From contig JAACJO010000008.1 of NCBI GenBank assembly GCA_013368445.1, positions 248,001-312,000 on the forward strand: a DNA stretch of 64,000 nucleotides. Reading direction: 5' to 3'. The DNA is from Leucocoprinus leucothites. Its lineage: Eukaryota; Basidiomycota; Agaricomycetes; Agaricales; Agaricaceae. The notes under the pieces are model-generated. The model had not been told where the DNA came from and ran no database searches. It worked only from the letters and a program-made list of their open reading frames with translations. Below, in pieces: positions 43,869 through 56,749 of the stretch (positions are counted from its first letter, which is position 1; the number at the start of each line of letters is the position of its first letter). Both the position numbers and the translations under genes were made by a program.

Positions 43869-45008
43869 ACACTTTTTCTAAAATGGACTTGAAAGGACTT
43901 TTTGAACCTGTTTGTTCTCTTACTGACGCCATGGACTATTGATACGAACGGACTATTGGACTCTACAGACATTTGGACTTTTCTTAACGTACACACGCCC
44001 GAACAGATTCCGGACGAAACTTTTTTTTATTTCTTTGTGTTAATTCCGCCTTGCTTTGACGATTTCACGATCCTTATCCACGACTCCCCTATTTCTTGTT
44101 CATTTTTACGAGGACCTCATTCGGACTTTTAACTCTTAACCCATGGACATGGACTTGCATGGACGTGAAAAGTAAACAAAATAATTTGTTGCATGTATCA
44201 GTAGATCTTACCTGTGGACGGTTCATTTGTAGGTGTAGCATTATAGTGGTGGTTCCTAGTCGATCCCGTCCCTTTTCTACACTATCCAGACTATCTGGAT
44301 CATCTTGTTTTTACTTATATCTCGTATATTTTGAACATTCGTAGTACCTACTGGATAGTTTTATGGACCTTATTTTTTGGACTATTATTGCGCTGGTCGA
44401 TGCTTTGGGCTGCGCTTCCTAGCTACCTTCGTTTTCTAGTAGATCACCCTCTTTTTGTTCTTGCCTGTATCCGCTCTTTTACTTGACTTTTTAATGGATA
44501 CTGGTTTACACCCCCAAGGAAATTCCGGTCCGCTTTGGATCGCAAAACACCTTTCCCTGATATATGTGGCGTATTGAAAATTAGGGGAGCAATTCCATCG
44601 CCAGACTCGGCTCAAGCGTAGCTTACTCTTGGCGTAAGTTAAATCTCGTCTCTTCAGTCTTCTCTTACTGTGCGGTTCTGATTCCCATTGTTGCGAACGA
44701 AGCGCCTTGAGAGTCTGCGCAATGATGCTTACTACGTGACGTCATGCGTGACAGGAAACCCGCCAAGTGCTGTATTGCAGTCAAGCACTCGAGCGTTAAG
44801 TAGCAATAACACCACTCTTCTCTTTCTCACCACACTCTTGCGAGGGATGTTCCTCATCTAAACGCTCTTGGAGTCTTTTCAACAAACAGGCTTTTAGAAT
44901 CACCATTGGCGTCTTTCATCTTGACCTCAACGATCCGAACTAGCCACCCGCGGCCAAGTGACTACAACTGCAGCCCACCCCTAGTTTTGATCCTTTATTC
45001 GCTCAAGG
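43869..45008. other. 1.1-kb intergenic stretch with GGAC-rich repeats
   Basis: No gene. From about 43880 to 44395 the plus strand carries some 15 GGAC tetramers, many as TGGACTT or GGACTATT. At random about two would be expected in 520 bp. The rest, 44.4-45.0 kb, is probably the promoter of the ArAE/FUSC gene. Confidence 0.6.
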
Positions 45009-48000
45009 ATGTCATCTCAAAATCACCGAAGCCCCAACGACACGTCAGCTTTGCCCACTGAATCTTCTCGTATCACCTCCAACCCAATCACAGTTGCTGT
45101 CAATGAGGGAAGTCAAGAGGAATTTAGGCAAACAGTGCTCGATGATGATGATGCTATGCCGCCTCACTTCATATTCGGGTCCCCCGAAGCATCACGAGAA
45201 GGCTTCCTCGAGACTTCCTTACCGGCGACCGCAGACGTATTCGCAGGAGAAAGAGGCAGGCCCATGGCACAGGGGCCAGAGCCAAGCTCTAGTGACAACA
45301 TTTTTTCATCTCCTCAATCTAGCTCTAGACCCGAATTAGGGAGCCGTAGCGTCTCTTCTCCTCTTGGTACAACTATCCAGAGACGTGGGAGATCTGTCTC
45401 GGCGCGCATGTCTAGCGGTTTAAAGCATCTGACACCCACTTCAAGTAGCCATAGACAGACTCCTACCCACGAGTGGTCACTCTTCGGACAGATGATGGAG
45501 AACGAAGGACAACTACCATCTAGCCCATCGGCGGCTTCACATGCCACGTCTGTGTCGACAGGCTCGTTCACCGGAAACCGGACGATAAGGAACAATATTG
45601 CAAATACACGGGCAGACGTGTTGCAAAGTCCCGTGGAGGAAGAGTACTTTGAAGAACCTTCCGCAACAGTACAAAATGGCAATTTACAAAGCCCCGAGGA
45701 GCTTGATGTGCATGACTACGATTCGGAATACGACAGTGACACTTCTGTGTCAAGTCAGCGCACCATTGGTCCCTCTGGAGACGGAACTGCCAGTGCTGCT
45801 GCCAGTGGGGGTAGTGCTCCCCCCCGGAAATGGTTTTCAAGGGAGAACCTTCCCACATTAACACCTCTTCACCGCAATGTCCTCAAATGTGCCATCGCGT
45901 ATTTCATTGCATCACTGTTCACGTTTTGTCCCCCTCTGTCGGATTTCATTGGAGATTTGGCATCTTATGGACCTGGTGGGAGGGGTCCGTCTCCTAGTGC
46001 GCATATGGTCGCCACTATGTACGTGCGGTTGTCAACCAACGCCGAATTATTCCATTGAACCCATTTTAGCGCCGTATATTTTAACCCTGCCAAGACTGTC
46101 GGAGCGATGATTGAAGCGGATATATTCTGTCTTATGGGATTGGCGTACTCGGCCTTTGTTTGTGGTGTATTCATGTCGACGTTCTGGTGGCTTGAGGTCA
46201 GGCCTGGGTACGAATGGCTGGGTGATGTGATAGCAATTCTATGGATCGGTTTCAGTATGAGTTTGGTTGCTTGGATGAAAGTCTGGATGGTTAGTACCTT
46301 TGATGACACCCGTTTTGGTATTCATTTCTTTTTTTTTTTTTTTTCGCAGGCAAACCCTTCCTTCAACACTGCCTGCAGTATGACAACAATTTTGATTTTT
46401 GTTGTGTAAGTGCTCAACCTTCAATAGTGGAAGCAGTCACTCAAAACACACATAGACTCGTCAAAGAAGGTGGCTTTCAAACACTAATAGGTGTTTCTAC
46501 CATCGTAGTCTGCGGCTCCTTGATATCCAATCTCGTTTGTTATCTCGTGTGGCCCCAAACAGCGACGCATAATCTCCAAAGTAACATGACCAAAACTCTG
46601 GGTTCCTTCTCCACTTTACTCTCCATGCTTACCAACGGGTTTTTACTGGAGAACGAGAATTTCATCAAGAAAACAGGGATAGAAAAGGTTCAGAAGGCCG
46701 TCGAGGATCATCAGAGTAGTTTCACAAGCCTGAAGAAGAACCTAGCCGAGGCCAGGAAGGAGTGGCTAGACAGCGGGGAAGGCACGGCTACGAGCGTTCT
46801 CGGAATGGTTCCGTCAAGCAGAAATCGAAGGAAACGTGCTTATGAGGATGCCGTGGACTCTCTCAATCGCCTGGCACAGCATCTCAATGGACTCAGAAGC
46901 TCGACTAGGCTCCAGTATGAGCTGACTAAATCCGGCGTGTACAAGAGATCCAAAAAGGGTGTTCGAATTCATGATCAAGGGATGACACTTGACGAGGGTA
47001 TAATGTTGAAAGCTGCCGCAGACATGTTTGGAGCGCTCATCGATGAAGTCGGGCCGCCTTTGAAAGCACTGACTGTAAGTTTGAGCTCTAATATTAGACA
47101 CGAGACTTTTCTCTGATGACAATATAGAGAGCATGCACGACTACTCTCGGACAGCTCAAGGAAGCGTTTTTGAAAGCTCGAGTCAACGAAATTCCAGATA
47201 GAGAGGGTGCCGCACCTCCCGAGTTCATCGATCTGGTCGACGATATCGAGAAAGCGCTAGTCAGGTTCGAAAGCACATCCAACCATGCGCTCCTTCGGTT
47301 GTATAAGCGGAGTGACATCTCGCGGTCCTCTATTGCGAGCTTTGACCAACATTCGAGCCACACCTCTGGAATATCGGATGGGAAGAATACCCTCTTGACT
47401 TCGCATGAAAACGAACACGTCTTTCTCGTCTATTTGTGAGTATCGTCGGCTTGGTTGAGCAACGGTCACCTAGTAACAGCTCGATTATTTAGCTTTATAT
47501 TCACTTTGCAAGAGTTTTCAAGAGAGCTGGTTGCCTTGGTTGATGCGATGGAGCGGATCTATGAATGTGAACAATTACGACTTCATCGTCGCTCTTGGAT
47601 GTATCAAGTCCTCGTTTCCCTAATCAAGGCTCCTCATAATTGGTACTCAAGATGGAGGACTGGGAAAACCGAGAAACTAACACGACGCCAAACCGGCCTT
47701 AGACGGCGAATTTGTGAGTGCTTAGTTCTAGCCCCATCTTGCTCTTCCACTCAAGCGCTTTCAGCTGCCTATCTTATCCCTGAGCATCGCGTTGCACACC
47801 CGGGCTTTCCCAAAATAAAACCCCATGCCCCAAATACGATTCAGACACCATCTCGAAACAATCTTCCTTTCGTAGGTAGAGTAAAATACAGTCTATGGGC
47901 TATAGGGGCTAGAATGAAAGAACGGGACATCAAGTTTGCTCTGAAAGCAGGAATGGCCACTGCTATACTCGCAGCTCCAGCATTCTCTGATGCTACTAGA

Positions 48001-49657
48001 CCATTCTTTGTACGAAACTGGGGAGACTGGGCTCTAATTTCAGTGAGTTAAATTTATAACCCTTTACTGACAGCTGAGAATCGATATGATCAGTTCTTTG
48101 TTGTGATTTCCCCTACTATTGGAGCTGTGCGTGTCAATGTACCTCTCTAACCTCGCATATCACACTGATGCATTTCATCTCAGACGAACTATCTCAGCCT
48201 CCAGCGGATACTTGGAACCCTGTGAGCCTTACCATGTGGAAGTTCTGGGAGGCGATGTTCATTCTAAATTTGCCGTGATTAGCTTTGGTGCTGCGGTCGC
48301 GGCTGGGATCTATTCAGCTTTCCCAGACGATGCACTGGTACTCCCGATCTTCGGGTTTCTTTTCTCACTGCCCTGTTTCTATGTAGCCGTCTCTCGGCCC
48401 CAATATGTTTCCGCCTCTCGATTTGTGTTGTTGACGTACAACCTAACCTGCTTGTATAGGTGTGTCTATCGTTTGCCCACCCAGGCCAACACTGACATTC
48501 CCAAGTTACAATATCCGCGAAAAGGATATATCTGTATCTACAATAGCTCTTCATCGTGCTTTGGCTGTCACCGTAGGCGTTGTATGGGCCGCTCTAGTTT
48601 CGCGATTCTGGTGGCCCTCAGAAGCAAGAAGGGAGCTCAGCAAGACGCTCGGCGAGTGAGTATATGCTGCTAAAAGCATAATACGACATTACTAAAGTTT
48701 TTGTTGAAACCTAGGTTCTGTCTCAACATCGGGTGGCTGTATACTCGCCTAGTGGCGTCAAACTCATATTCCCCTGAGCCTGGACCTCAACAAGAACCGA
48801 GTGAGGAAGCGGCCCTTTTAGTAGGACACGATCAGGATATCAAAATGAAAGATTCGATACATGAGTTCATGGCGATGTGAGTGTCCCAGATGTTTGAGTC
48901 GGCCAATAATGACCGAAGGCTTCCACGATAGGGAGCTGCATCTCCAAATCAAACTCATTGAACTCCAGGGTCTGCTGGCACAGACTCAACATGAACCCCG
49001 TTTGAAAGGGCCTTTCCCCGTCCAGCTGTATCGTGGAGTTTTAACAAGCTTGCAAACAATTCTAGACAGAATGCATAGCATGCGCTGCGTTACAACGAAG
49101 GAGGAGTGGTAAGATTATCCGCTTTTGTGTACCGATGATCGTCTTGATTGAGTATTTTTAGGCATAAAGTGAGTGACAGCCATTGAATACATTTGGGTCA
49201 ACCTCATCAGTATCTCAAGAATGTTCGGCGAGACTTCATTATACCGGTGAACAAAGAACGTCGCGAGATGGTGGGGAACATCATCCTGAGTTTTACACTG
49301 TTGGCGTCCGCCTTCAGATTGAAGGCCCCTCTGCCTCCTTACCTTCCACCGGCCGAAAGAGCACGGCAGCGACTTGTAAGTAATAGCATCCTCAACTGCT
49401 GCAATCGCCTAATTTTTGGCCTTCAGGTTGAGGCCATACGGAACCTCGAAGTTGTCAAGAACCGGGAAGTGAAAGCTTCAAGGCAGCTGCTTTATTTCGC
49501 GTATGCGATGACAATGCAGGGCGTTACCCAGGAACTTGAAACCCTTGGAAAGAAGTGTCAAGACGCTTTCGGTGTCATCGGACAAACTCCTGAAGAGTTT
49601 GAGGCGTTGTTCATTACCTCAGATCAGACACAGAATAGAATTAGTGGTGTTGTCTAA
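45009..49657 (+). CDS. ArAE/FUSC-family membrane protein (Bre4-like, DUF2421)
   Basis: Large multi-pass protein of the aromatic-acid-exporter/FUSC type; the S. pombe relative is Brefeldin A-sensitivity protein Bre4. The first ~280 residues are a Ser-rich cytoplasmic tail. The first helix set follows: HRNVLKCAIAYFIASLFTFCPPLSDFIG, FCLMGLAYSAFVCGVFMSTFWWLEV, WLGDVIAILWIGFSMSLVAWMKVW, MTTILIFV. A long helical cytoplasmic part comes next (ENENFIKKTGIEKVQKAVEDHQSSF...). A second set follows: DIKFALKAGMATAILAAPAF, NWGDWALIS, FFVVISPTIGATNYLSLQRILGTL, LPIFGFLFSLPCFYVAV, ALAVTVGVVWAALVSRFWWPSEARRELS. The DUF2421 C-terminal region (RDFIIPVNKERREMVGNIILSFTLLASAFRLKAPLPPYLPPAERARQRLV) ends the protein. 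A seven-base exon (49162-49168) lies near the C-terminus. The transported substrate is unknown. Confidence 0.88.
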
Positions 49658-50250
49658 CTTATATTGGCATCGTTTTCATGGGACGAGTAGTTAGTGGTAC
49701 TTTCGCCTGTTTGAGTTGACCACGATATTTCAGAATTTTAGCCGCATACACTGCCATTGGGCTTATTTGCCGCGATTGACCAAAAGCCGAATGGATAAGC
49801 ACATGTTTAGTACATCAAATATCATGTTGGATAGTTGCTTCGCTGCCACCGGACACATCCCTTACGGTGTATATGCTAGCTGGAGTCGACATTGAGTATA
49901 GTTGTATCAAGCCATGATTGCATTTTTGCCCCATGGAGATGATCTGTTCGAAAAATAAAGAAAACGGCCTCGTATCTGCCGTACGAATCAGTGCCTGCTC
50001 TTTCAAGTCAAAGATCACGGAAAGATACCCTAGGAACATACTACAGTACTGAAATGCTGATCAAAGACCCGCAAACTCCAATATCGCTCGTCACGTGGTA
50101 CTCTGAATGTGTTCTCTGATGTAACCTGGGCGATTGACCCTGTCAGCTGCGTCTGAAATTCGAGACTCTTGTAAGGGTATTGTCAGCACCGTTTACAGGC
50201 ACCTTGATTTTCTGACCTTCCCTTTCAACTCCAAGATTTTTTCCCCCTGA
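49658..50250. other. intergenic between the ArAE/FUSC and API5 genes
   Basis: About 590 bp. Only a weak minus-strand frame (49815-50039) is present, without recognisable features. The last 40 bases before the API5 start are T/C-rich. Confidence 0.5.
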
Positions 50251-52475
50251 ATGAGCGGCCACGCTTCGGGTAGCCAAGAATGGGAAGTCGACGGTATGTG
50301 GACAAGTCAATCTTCTACGCCAGGGTACTCATGTTGAGGATCAGATATGCTGCAAAGGGCCAAAAGCTCTCCAGATCGGCATGGCCGCCTTGTAGGTCCT
50401 GTATATCTTTCCATCAGTCCACACTCACAATCTTCCAGAGACAAGAAGCATTGAAGCGTCTGATAAATTTAGCCCACTCCGAATCTACTTCGCTCAAAAT
50501 TCTAGCCGCGAAAAATATCCGGTTCTTTTTTACCGACTTCCCAGATCTCGAAGAGGAGGCCGTAGACGCAATATATGATCTTTGCGAAGATTCATCTCCA
50601 GAGGTACGGCAACCGGAGCATCTTGAGCGAGTGAGGGTTTACCACCTCTCTAGGTTCGCCTTGAAGGGTACCTTGCTATAACCGAAGTATCAAGAACACG
50701 GGGTGGATGGGTGAAGAGAAATGCGGACGTACTTGTACAGCTATTACAGAGCGGTATGTCCTATCCCTTACGAATTTGGCTCGAGGACTAACCCTCCAGC
50801 GTAGAGGAAGCTGATGAGGTGGCGGTAGTGAAGAAGGCCCTTGTCGAGCACTTGGAAATGGAGCCCAAGATTACTCTTGGAGTGCTCTACGATCAGATAG
50901 TCTTCGGGGATGATACTTCTGACAAAGAGGAACTAGCTATCAGGGAACATCTTAGGACGCTCGTCCTCGGATTTATGGCTGGAGAAGCGAAACAAGCCAT
51001 TTGCAAACGCCACGCAATCCCTGGAGCGGTTGGTGAGCCAGTGTTGTATGAGGGTCTCTTCGCGGTGTGTACCAATTCTCAGCGTCGAAGTTGGGATGGT
51101 CTCTCAACTAGTGCCTGGATATCAGGCGATACCTCGATTACGGCTAGATGATCTAGAGCTTGTCCTGAACGATCTGGTGTATGCGCTTCCCGCTTTCACG
51201 CTTAAGAAGCCTAGCGAGCGGGGTTCGGAGCTACTCAAGCTCTTGTTGGTAGAAAAGACATCGCCCACCTTGAGGGAGGACCTACACTCCAACTCAAAAT
51301 CTCTCTCAAAGACTCGACAAATCCTGCAGATCTGCGTGCATATAACTTGTGATCTACAAGCTGCACCCGCAGTTGACCTCTTGCAGTTCTTTTGCGCGTC
51401 ACTTATCGGAAAAATCACTTTACAGAAAATGCAGGTGAATGACCAGCAGTGGGTCGTCTCTACTCTGGCTAGAATTCTTGGTACTGCTGAAAGGCAACCG
51501 CGAAACCCACGGCTCTTGCCCCTACGCCGAACTATTGCGGACGCATGTCCTTATTTGCTCGAAGTTCGTTGATGCATTTCGCCACTGGCTACAAACGCTG
51601 ACCACTCTCCAGGTTTTAAAGAAATCGACAGGCACTCGAGCGGAACTGGCAAAGACTTATCCGATCTTTCTTTCGGTCTGCTTCGAGGTACGATCTTTCT
51701 TTTCTGACGATTTCTTGCATTGAATCAGTAGCTTCGTTCCCTCGTCTTCCTTCTCCTAGCGCGCTAAGGAGTCACCGTGGACACCACCTCCTCATTTGCT
51801 CAAAATGCTGCAGGAATTTTCGAAATGGCCAGAATTCTCACAGAATCAAGATTATGAGAGAATGCTTAGGGTTCGCAGTGGGCATCTTTACTTTTTCACT
51901 AACGTATCCAACATTGTTCTTCCTGTTTTTAGTCCCTAGCCGTGCCAAATAGGACCTTAACACCGAGCGCTAGCATGCTTCAAACCAAGGCAGCTGAAAA
52001 AACGTCACTTTCTCAAATTCCCCCTTCCCGAGCCTATGGAGTACCTATCGTTGGTTCCGTTCCCAATCTCTCGAGCTCTGTGCGGGACCCAGCTTTTCAA
52101 GACCGGACAAAACGCGACCTCGGCCCCGATGTATCTGCTCGGCCAGCAAAACGATCTAAGGTTGAGGAGGCCACTAGTCCTCCAAAAATGCCCACTCTAC
52201 TGAGTCGATTGGGGACTTCCATTGGTCGTCAGTCTTCCTTACCAGACTTATCTTCAAGGAGCCAAGCGGCTTCCCCGGCGCCTAAAGATAAACCTTCACC
52301 CCAGCTCAGTCAGGGACTCTCTATCAAAGGTGCTGCTGCAAAACAAGCAAACCAGGATATCAGCTTGAGTTCTCGGGTGGCACCTTCTTCACTCTTGGAA
52401 CGTCTCCAAGACTCTTGGTTAGGGGATGCTACTTCCCAGCAACAGGAAGTAGGGAGAAAAAGGCGGAATGTATGA
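50251..52475 (+). CDS. api5: API5-like protein (apoptosis inhibitor 5 family)
   Basis: API5 is a nuclear helical-repeat (HEAT/ARM) scaffold, linked to survival and mRNA export in animals and conserved in plants and some fungi. The start is MSGHASGSQEWEVDD (exon 1 50251-50293). Next come MLQRAKSSPDRHGRLRQEALKRLINLAHSESTSLKILAAKNIRFFFTDFPDLEEEAVDAIYDLCEDSSPEVR and TRGGWVKRNADVLVQLLQS. DEADEVAVVKKALVEHLEMEPKITLGVLYDQI follows. These line up with the first API5 repeats, including the FFxxFPxL and DLCED elements. Later parts (AIPRLRLDDLELVLNDLVYALPAF, TPTLREDLHSN-type segment, ILQICVHITCDLQ) fit less tightly. The C-terminal ~180 residues are disordered with a possible NLS (RPAKRSKVEE) and end LLERLQDSWLGDATSQQQEVGRKRRNV. 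Several intron boundaries between 51.0 and 51.9 kb are my best reading. Confidence 0.8.
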
Positions 52476-53115
52476 TCATGTATGTAGAGATTCTGCAATG
52501 ACACTATTTCTGTTATCTGCCATAAACCCTTTAGATTTGTGAGAAGACCGACAGTCGCTTACCTCTCTGTTCTCACGGGTAACTGCGCGCCCGAATGACG
52601 CGCGATTTCTGAAAGGCCCTTTCTGCAAGATTTTGCACCGCCGCTGTCAGAACCTGGAGGCACCAAGACCCCGAATGCCCTACAAATTGCTTGCGCGTCT
52701 TAACATCCGGCCGTCGCTCCCAAAAACTCGGGCCTCGCGTTCAGGGCCAATAGACTGATAATTCAGCTCAGCTACTTACTATGACAAGCTTGAAATATGC
52801 TCTACTATTAAAAGCTGCGGGAGCCAATAGCTATATATTTCAGTTCCCCGAATTTATAAGTGACTTACAAGCACCCAACTAGCTGCGGATGGATATTCAA
52901 CGGATCACCAGAGGTGCTGCAATACTTGCGATACCGGATGAACCTCACGTTCTGGGATATTTCCGGGGTCCTGATGTACCTATCTGTTCGTCAAACACTG
53001 CTCAAACACGGAATTGACATGACGAGAGACTAAGCCGGCCTTGGCGACGCGCCCAAACTTCATATAATAACGACCAAGATGCTGGTAGGTAGCCCCTAGG
53101 CTTTCATCTCTCACT
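52476..53115. other. intergenic before the DOMON-b561 gene
   Basis: About 640 bp with no credible frame in either strand. ATTTATAAGTGAC at about 52852-52864 is a possible TATA element, some 255 bp before the next start. An ATG at 53081 leads to a stop after six codons. Confidence 0.45.
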
Positions 53116-54803
53116 ATGCAGTTACTGATTCCCTCACTCCTCGCCCTTTGCAATTTGGCTCAAAGTTATGCTGCTCAGGTTTCTATTTCAGTTCAACTAG
53201 CAACTGCTGTTTTCCCCTGACCTCAGACCTCTATTAGTCCACCAATGCAACCACAACTGGCGACAGTAGATGTATGCAGGTAGCGATCAAATCTAGTGCT
53301 TTATCGACTTCACTTATCACAGACATCTTCAGAGTATGTGCGTTGCGGCCACCGTAAATGGTTCTACAGTCAATTGTAAGTTGGCTATTCCAACGATATT
53401 AGCACCGCGGTACGCTGAAAATATCACATCTGTCTAGATGTAATGTCAAGCTCTGGAGGAAACACCGTTGGGTGGATGGGAATGTAAATGACTCTCACTC
53501 TTTTATTTTATATTACCTCAGGCACTGACTTGCATTAGTGGCTTTGGGCAACAAATGGTGGGCACACCGATGGTGATAATGTGGGCCAACGGAGATGGTT
53601 CGATAACACTCTCTCAACGCTCGGCCTCGGGATATGTCATGCCAACTGTTGATAGTAATCCTCCGCGGTTGGCTGCTTTACAACAATCTCTGAGCTCCGT
53701 GAGTAGTTGGTACTCCCTACACTGCCTAGCAGGACCTGATCAACACCAAGACCTCTTCAAACAACATCCGATATGCCTTTTCGATTCCGGTATGTAGAGG
53801 ACGTTGTATTCACGAGAATTTCCCTGAGCCTGAGGTATATTGTTAGGCCAATGGAGATACGACGCAGAACGTCGTTTATGCTTTTGGAACCACTAGACCT
53901 GATTCCGCAGCAGTCGACGCTATCTTGAGTCAGCACATCGAGACTGGTGCAGGCCAACTAGACCTAACAAAACCATTGGACAGTACATCGGGTAACACTG
54001 GCAATCAGGTTGACCAGGCGTCATCCGGGGATGAGATCCCTCTGCTTCCGTATCAGAGGCTAATTGTGGCTCACGCCATTTTCTGCGTTGTCGGTTTCCT
54101 GTTCTTCCTGCCGGCTGGTGCATTGATCGCCCGATACCTCCGGACCTTCACCCCGACATGGTTCAAGGGACACTGGGTATCTCAGTTTGCTCTCGGTAAG
54201 GCACCGGCTCAGTTGTTTCCTTGAATCCATTCTCACACAATGATGCACCTGCAGCCGGGCCTACGATTGTCATCGGCTTTGCCTTGGGCGTGCAATCGAT
54301 CAACAAGGCTGGAATGGAGCACCTCGATGATGTACACAAGGTGAAACCTAACAACATCATGCCCGGCAATTACATTGCTGATTCTGATAATTCCACCAGC
54401 GCCTTGGCGTCGTGCTATTCGTGTTTTATATCGCGCAATGCTTCCTCGGCGCAATCATCCACTGGGTAAAACCAAGGAACATCAAGCATCGCCCACTCCA
54501 GAATTATTTGCACGCCATTTTTGGTATTTTCATCGTCGTTCTTGCGCTCTACCAAGTGCATACTGGGTTTGATGTGGAGTGGCCTTTGGCCACTGGGCGC
54601 GGTCCTCTACCCAAAGGAGTGGACATTATATTCTGGGTCTGGGTTGCTGTAAGTATAGTTCCTGGTTTTAAGAGTCTAGGAACTGAGATCTCTCCTAGCT
54701 CCTACCTGTTTCTTATGCGCTAGGTTTGGGCTTCCTAAAAAAGCAGTACAGCCAGGAAAGCAGGGCCCACCGACGCGGTGAGAAGAACTATGATGAAAAT
54801 TAG
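53116..54803 (+). CDS. DOMON-cytochrome b561 membrane protein (CBD9/Cir-like)
   Basis: Predicted secretory-pathway electron-transfer protein: an outer haem-b DOMON domain fused to a cytochrome b561 core. The signal peptide is MQLLIPSLLALCNLAQSYAA. The DOMON part reads MCVAATVNGSTVNYVMSSSGGNTVGWMGI, GFGQQMVGTPMVIMWANGDGSITLSQRSASGYVMP, NNIRYAFSIPANGDTTQNVVYAFG. The b561 part has about five helices with the expected histidines: RLIVAHAIFCVVGFLFFLPAGALIARY, GPTIVIGFALGV, DDVHKRLGVVLFVFYIAQCFLGAIIHWV, LHAIFGIFIVVLALYQVHTGF, IFWVWVAV. It ends RRGEKNYDEN. Fungal relatives may pass electrons in iron or lignocellulose chemistry, but the partner is not evident. At least eight short introns; junctions chosen by frame. 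Confidence 0.88.
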
Positions 54804-55445
54804 GCTGTGCATCCGCAGTCCATCCTCTTTGTTCGTTTTAGTTGGGGCGTTCTTGTGGTGTACTATGGCAACCTCGATATCAGTTCCTTTTCTATCTCTT
54901 ACTCTGTGAAGTAGTTTGTATAGCCTACGTTTAGACAGTGCGGCGCTGAAATACTTTATGAGATGGATTAATATAGAGTTCAGTGGTGACATCACCTCCT
55001 CCGAGGGCAGTCCCCCTCATAAACTACTAACCAGCCCCGTCATCTTAGCCCAGCCATCGTTGTATCATTCGAAATGGGTGAATGCAACAAGTTTCTATAT
55101 ATGGAGGCCGGTTACTGAGCATCAAGCCTACAATCAAAAACTGCTCTTCAAAGTGCCACGAGCCGGGCTGGCAATGTCGCAAAGGAAACAAGCTCATCCA
55201 TGCGACCGAGCCCGTTTTGATTTGATATGTTGTGATCATGATGATCGGCCCAAGCGGGGCTCCGACCAATCAACGAAGACTGATCGAAGACATGGGCGAC
55301 AAATGATCCCGATCCATACCATAAGCAGTGAGTCGGATTATCTATATCAACGTCTGATTTAGTAGGTCCATCACGTACATATTCTAAACGCTTGCATAGC
55401 AGGTGTTCGTTTTTGAAGCTAAGCTCTACAAGTAATTCCTCTACC
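54804..55445. other. intergenic between DOMON-b561 and homocysteine S-methyltransferase
   Basis: A 148-codon plus-strand frame (54916-55362) fills much of it. Its composition (random spread of Cys, Trp, His; no pattern of hydrophobic residues) and the lack of any recognisable motif make it a chance frame more likely than a gene. Confidence 0.45.
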
Positions 55446-56749
55446 ATGACAACTATAGACATTTTCGGTGGATTAAATCGACCAATCTTGGTAATGGACG
55501 GTGGGCTTGTCCGTGACTCCCCTGCTCTTACTGTTTACGACTCAGATATTTTCTTCTATCTAGGGTTCTACTTTAGAAGAAACCTGTAAGATAGAGGTCG
55601 CATCTACACCTCTGTGGTCAGCGGGAGCACTGGGTAAAGAGCCAGAAGCCATAGTCGCAGCTCATCTCGCGTTTCTAAGAGCTGGTGCTGAGATCATTGA
55701 AACATCGACGTCTGTGCCTACTCCATTGAAGTTTTCTCCATCGCTGGGTTTTAATTATCGCCTCCAGGTATCAATGCTCCTTCAGCACGTTTGAACGAGC
55801 AGGGTATGACAGTAACGAGGCATGGCAGCTCATGCGGAAATCCGTTCTATTGGCGCATAGGGCACGGACTATTTTTGAAGAGGAAAGGCGGATGAGTGAC
55901 GAGAGGCAGCGCCCCGGGAGCACGCGATGTGATGACCCTCGAAATATTCGGTTGTGCCTCTCGTTGGGTCCATTTGGAGCTTCATTGAAACCAACTCAAG
56001 AGTTTGGGGGATTCTATCCACCGCCTTATGGACCTCGGGAGTACTCCCCCGACGGTCCGAACATCAATTATATAGACGACGAAAAGATGGAGGAGGAGGC
56101 CATCCAGGCACTGACAACGTTTCATTTGGAACGTCTCTCGTTGTTTGCCCAAGACGATGAAATTTGGTCTTATATTGACGTGATTGCGTTTGAAACCGTG
56201 CCCCTTGCACGAGAAGCGATTTCTATTCGGCGGACAATGGCTCGCTTGCGGGAGAAGAACATCGATGTTAGTAAACAATGGTGGATATCGTTTGTATTCC
56301 CTGAGGGTCGCTGTCCGCAGATGATGGATACAGCAGGAGAACGACTAATTGCTTCGGACCTGGTTTGTGCAGCTTTGTCGTTGGGGTTTTCTGACGGAGA
56401 CGGGGGAAAAAGCTTGCCGGTCCCACGGGGAATTGGAATCAATTGCACTGGTGTTCAGTATTTGCCTCGCCTGGTCGAGGAAATGGAGAGAGCTTGTAAG
56501 AAGATTGGGAGCGAGACTCGGCCGTTCCTTGTGCTTTACCCGAACGGAGGAGGTGAATACGACGAGAACCTCGGAGCTTGGAAAACGAGCGTAGGCGAAG
56601 AGGCGAAAAATGAATGGGAGATAACGTTGGTGGATCTTGTGGACAGGACTCTAAATTCTCCTGACGTAAATTGGTCCGGAGTGGTGGTTGGAGGTTGCTG
56701 TCGTTGTGACGCGAAGCAGATTTCCAGACTATCGAGGCTGTTAAAATGA
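55446..56749 (+). CDS. homocysteine S-methyltransferase
   Basis: Zinc enzyme of the Mht1/Sam4 type. It transfers a methyl group from S-methylmethionine or S-adenosylmethionine to homocysteine, giving methionine. The start is MTTIDIFGGLNRPILVMDGGL. After an intron it continues STLEETCKIEVASTPLWSAGAL and AAHLAFLRAGAEIIETST; another intron leads to YQCSFSTFERAGYD. The middle shows CLSLGPFGASLKPTQEFGG and IDVIAFETVPLAREAISI. The zinc ligands are in GIGINCTGVQYL and in the C-terminal VVVGGCCRCD; the usual motif is GGCCR, matched here. It recycles methyl donors and complements the cysteine synthase at 4.5 kb in sulfur amino-acid metabolism, though the two are not clustered. Confidence 0.93.

Noticed and set aside
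54916..55362. 148-codon plus-strand ORF in the gap before homocysteine S-methyltransferase
   Set aside because: No motif, no hydrophobic pattern, no signal or domain; likely chance.
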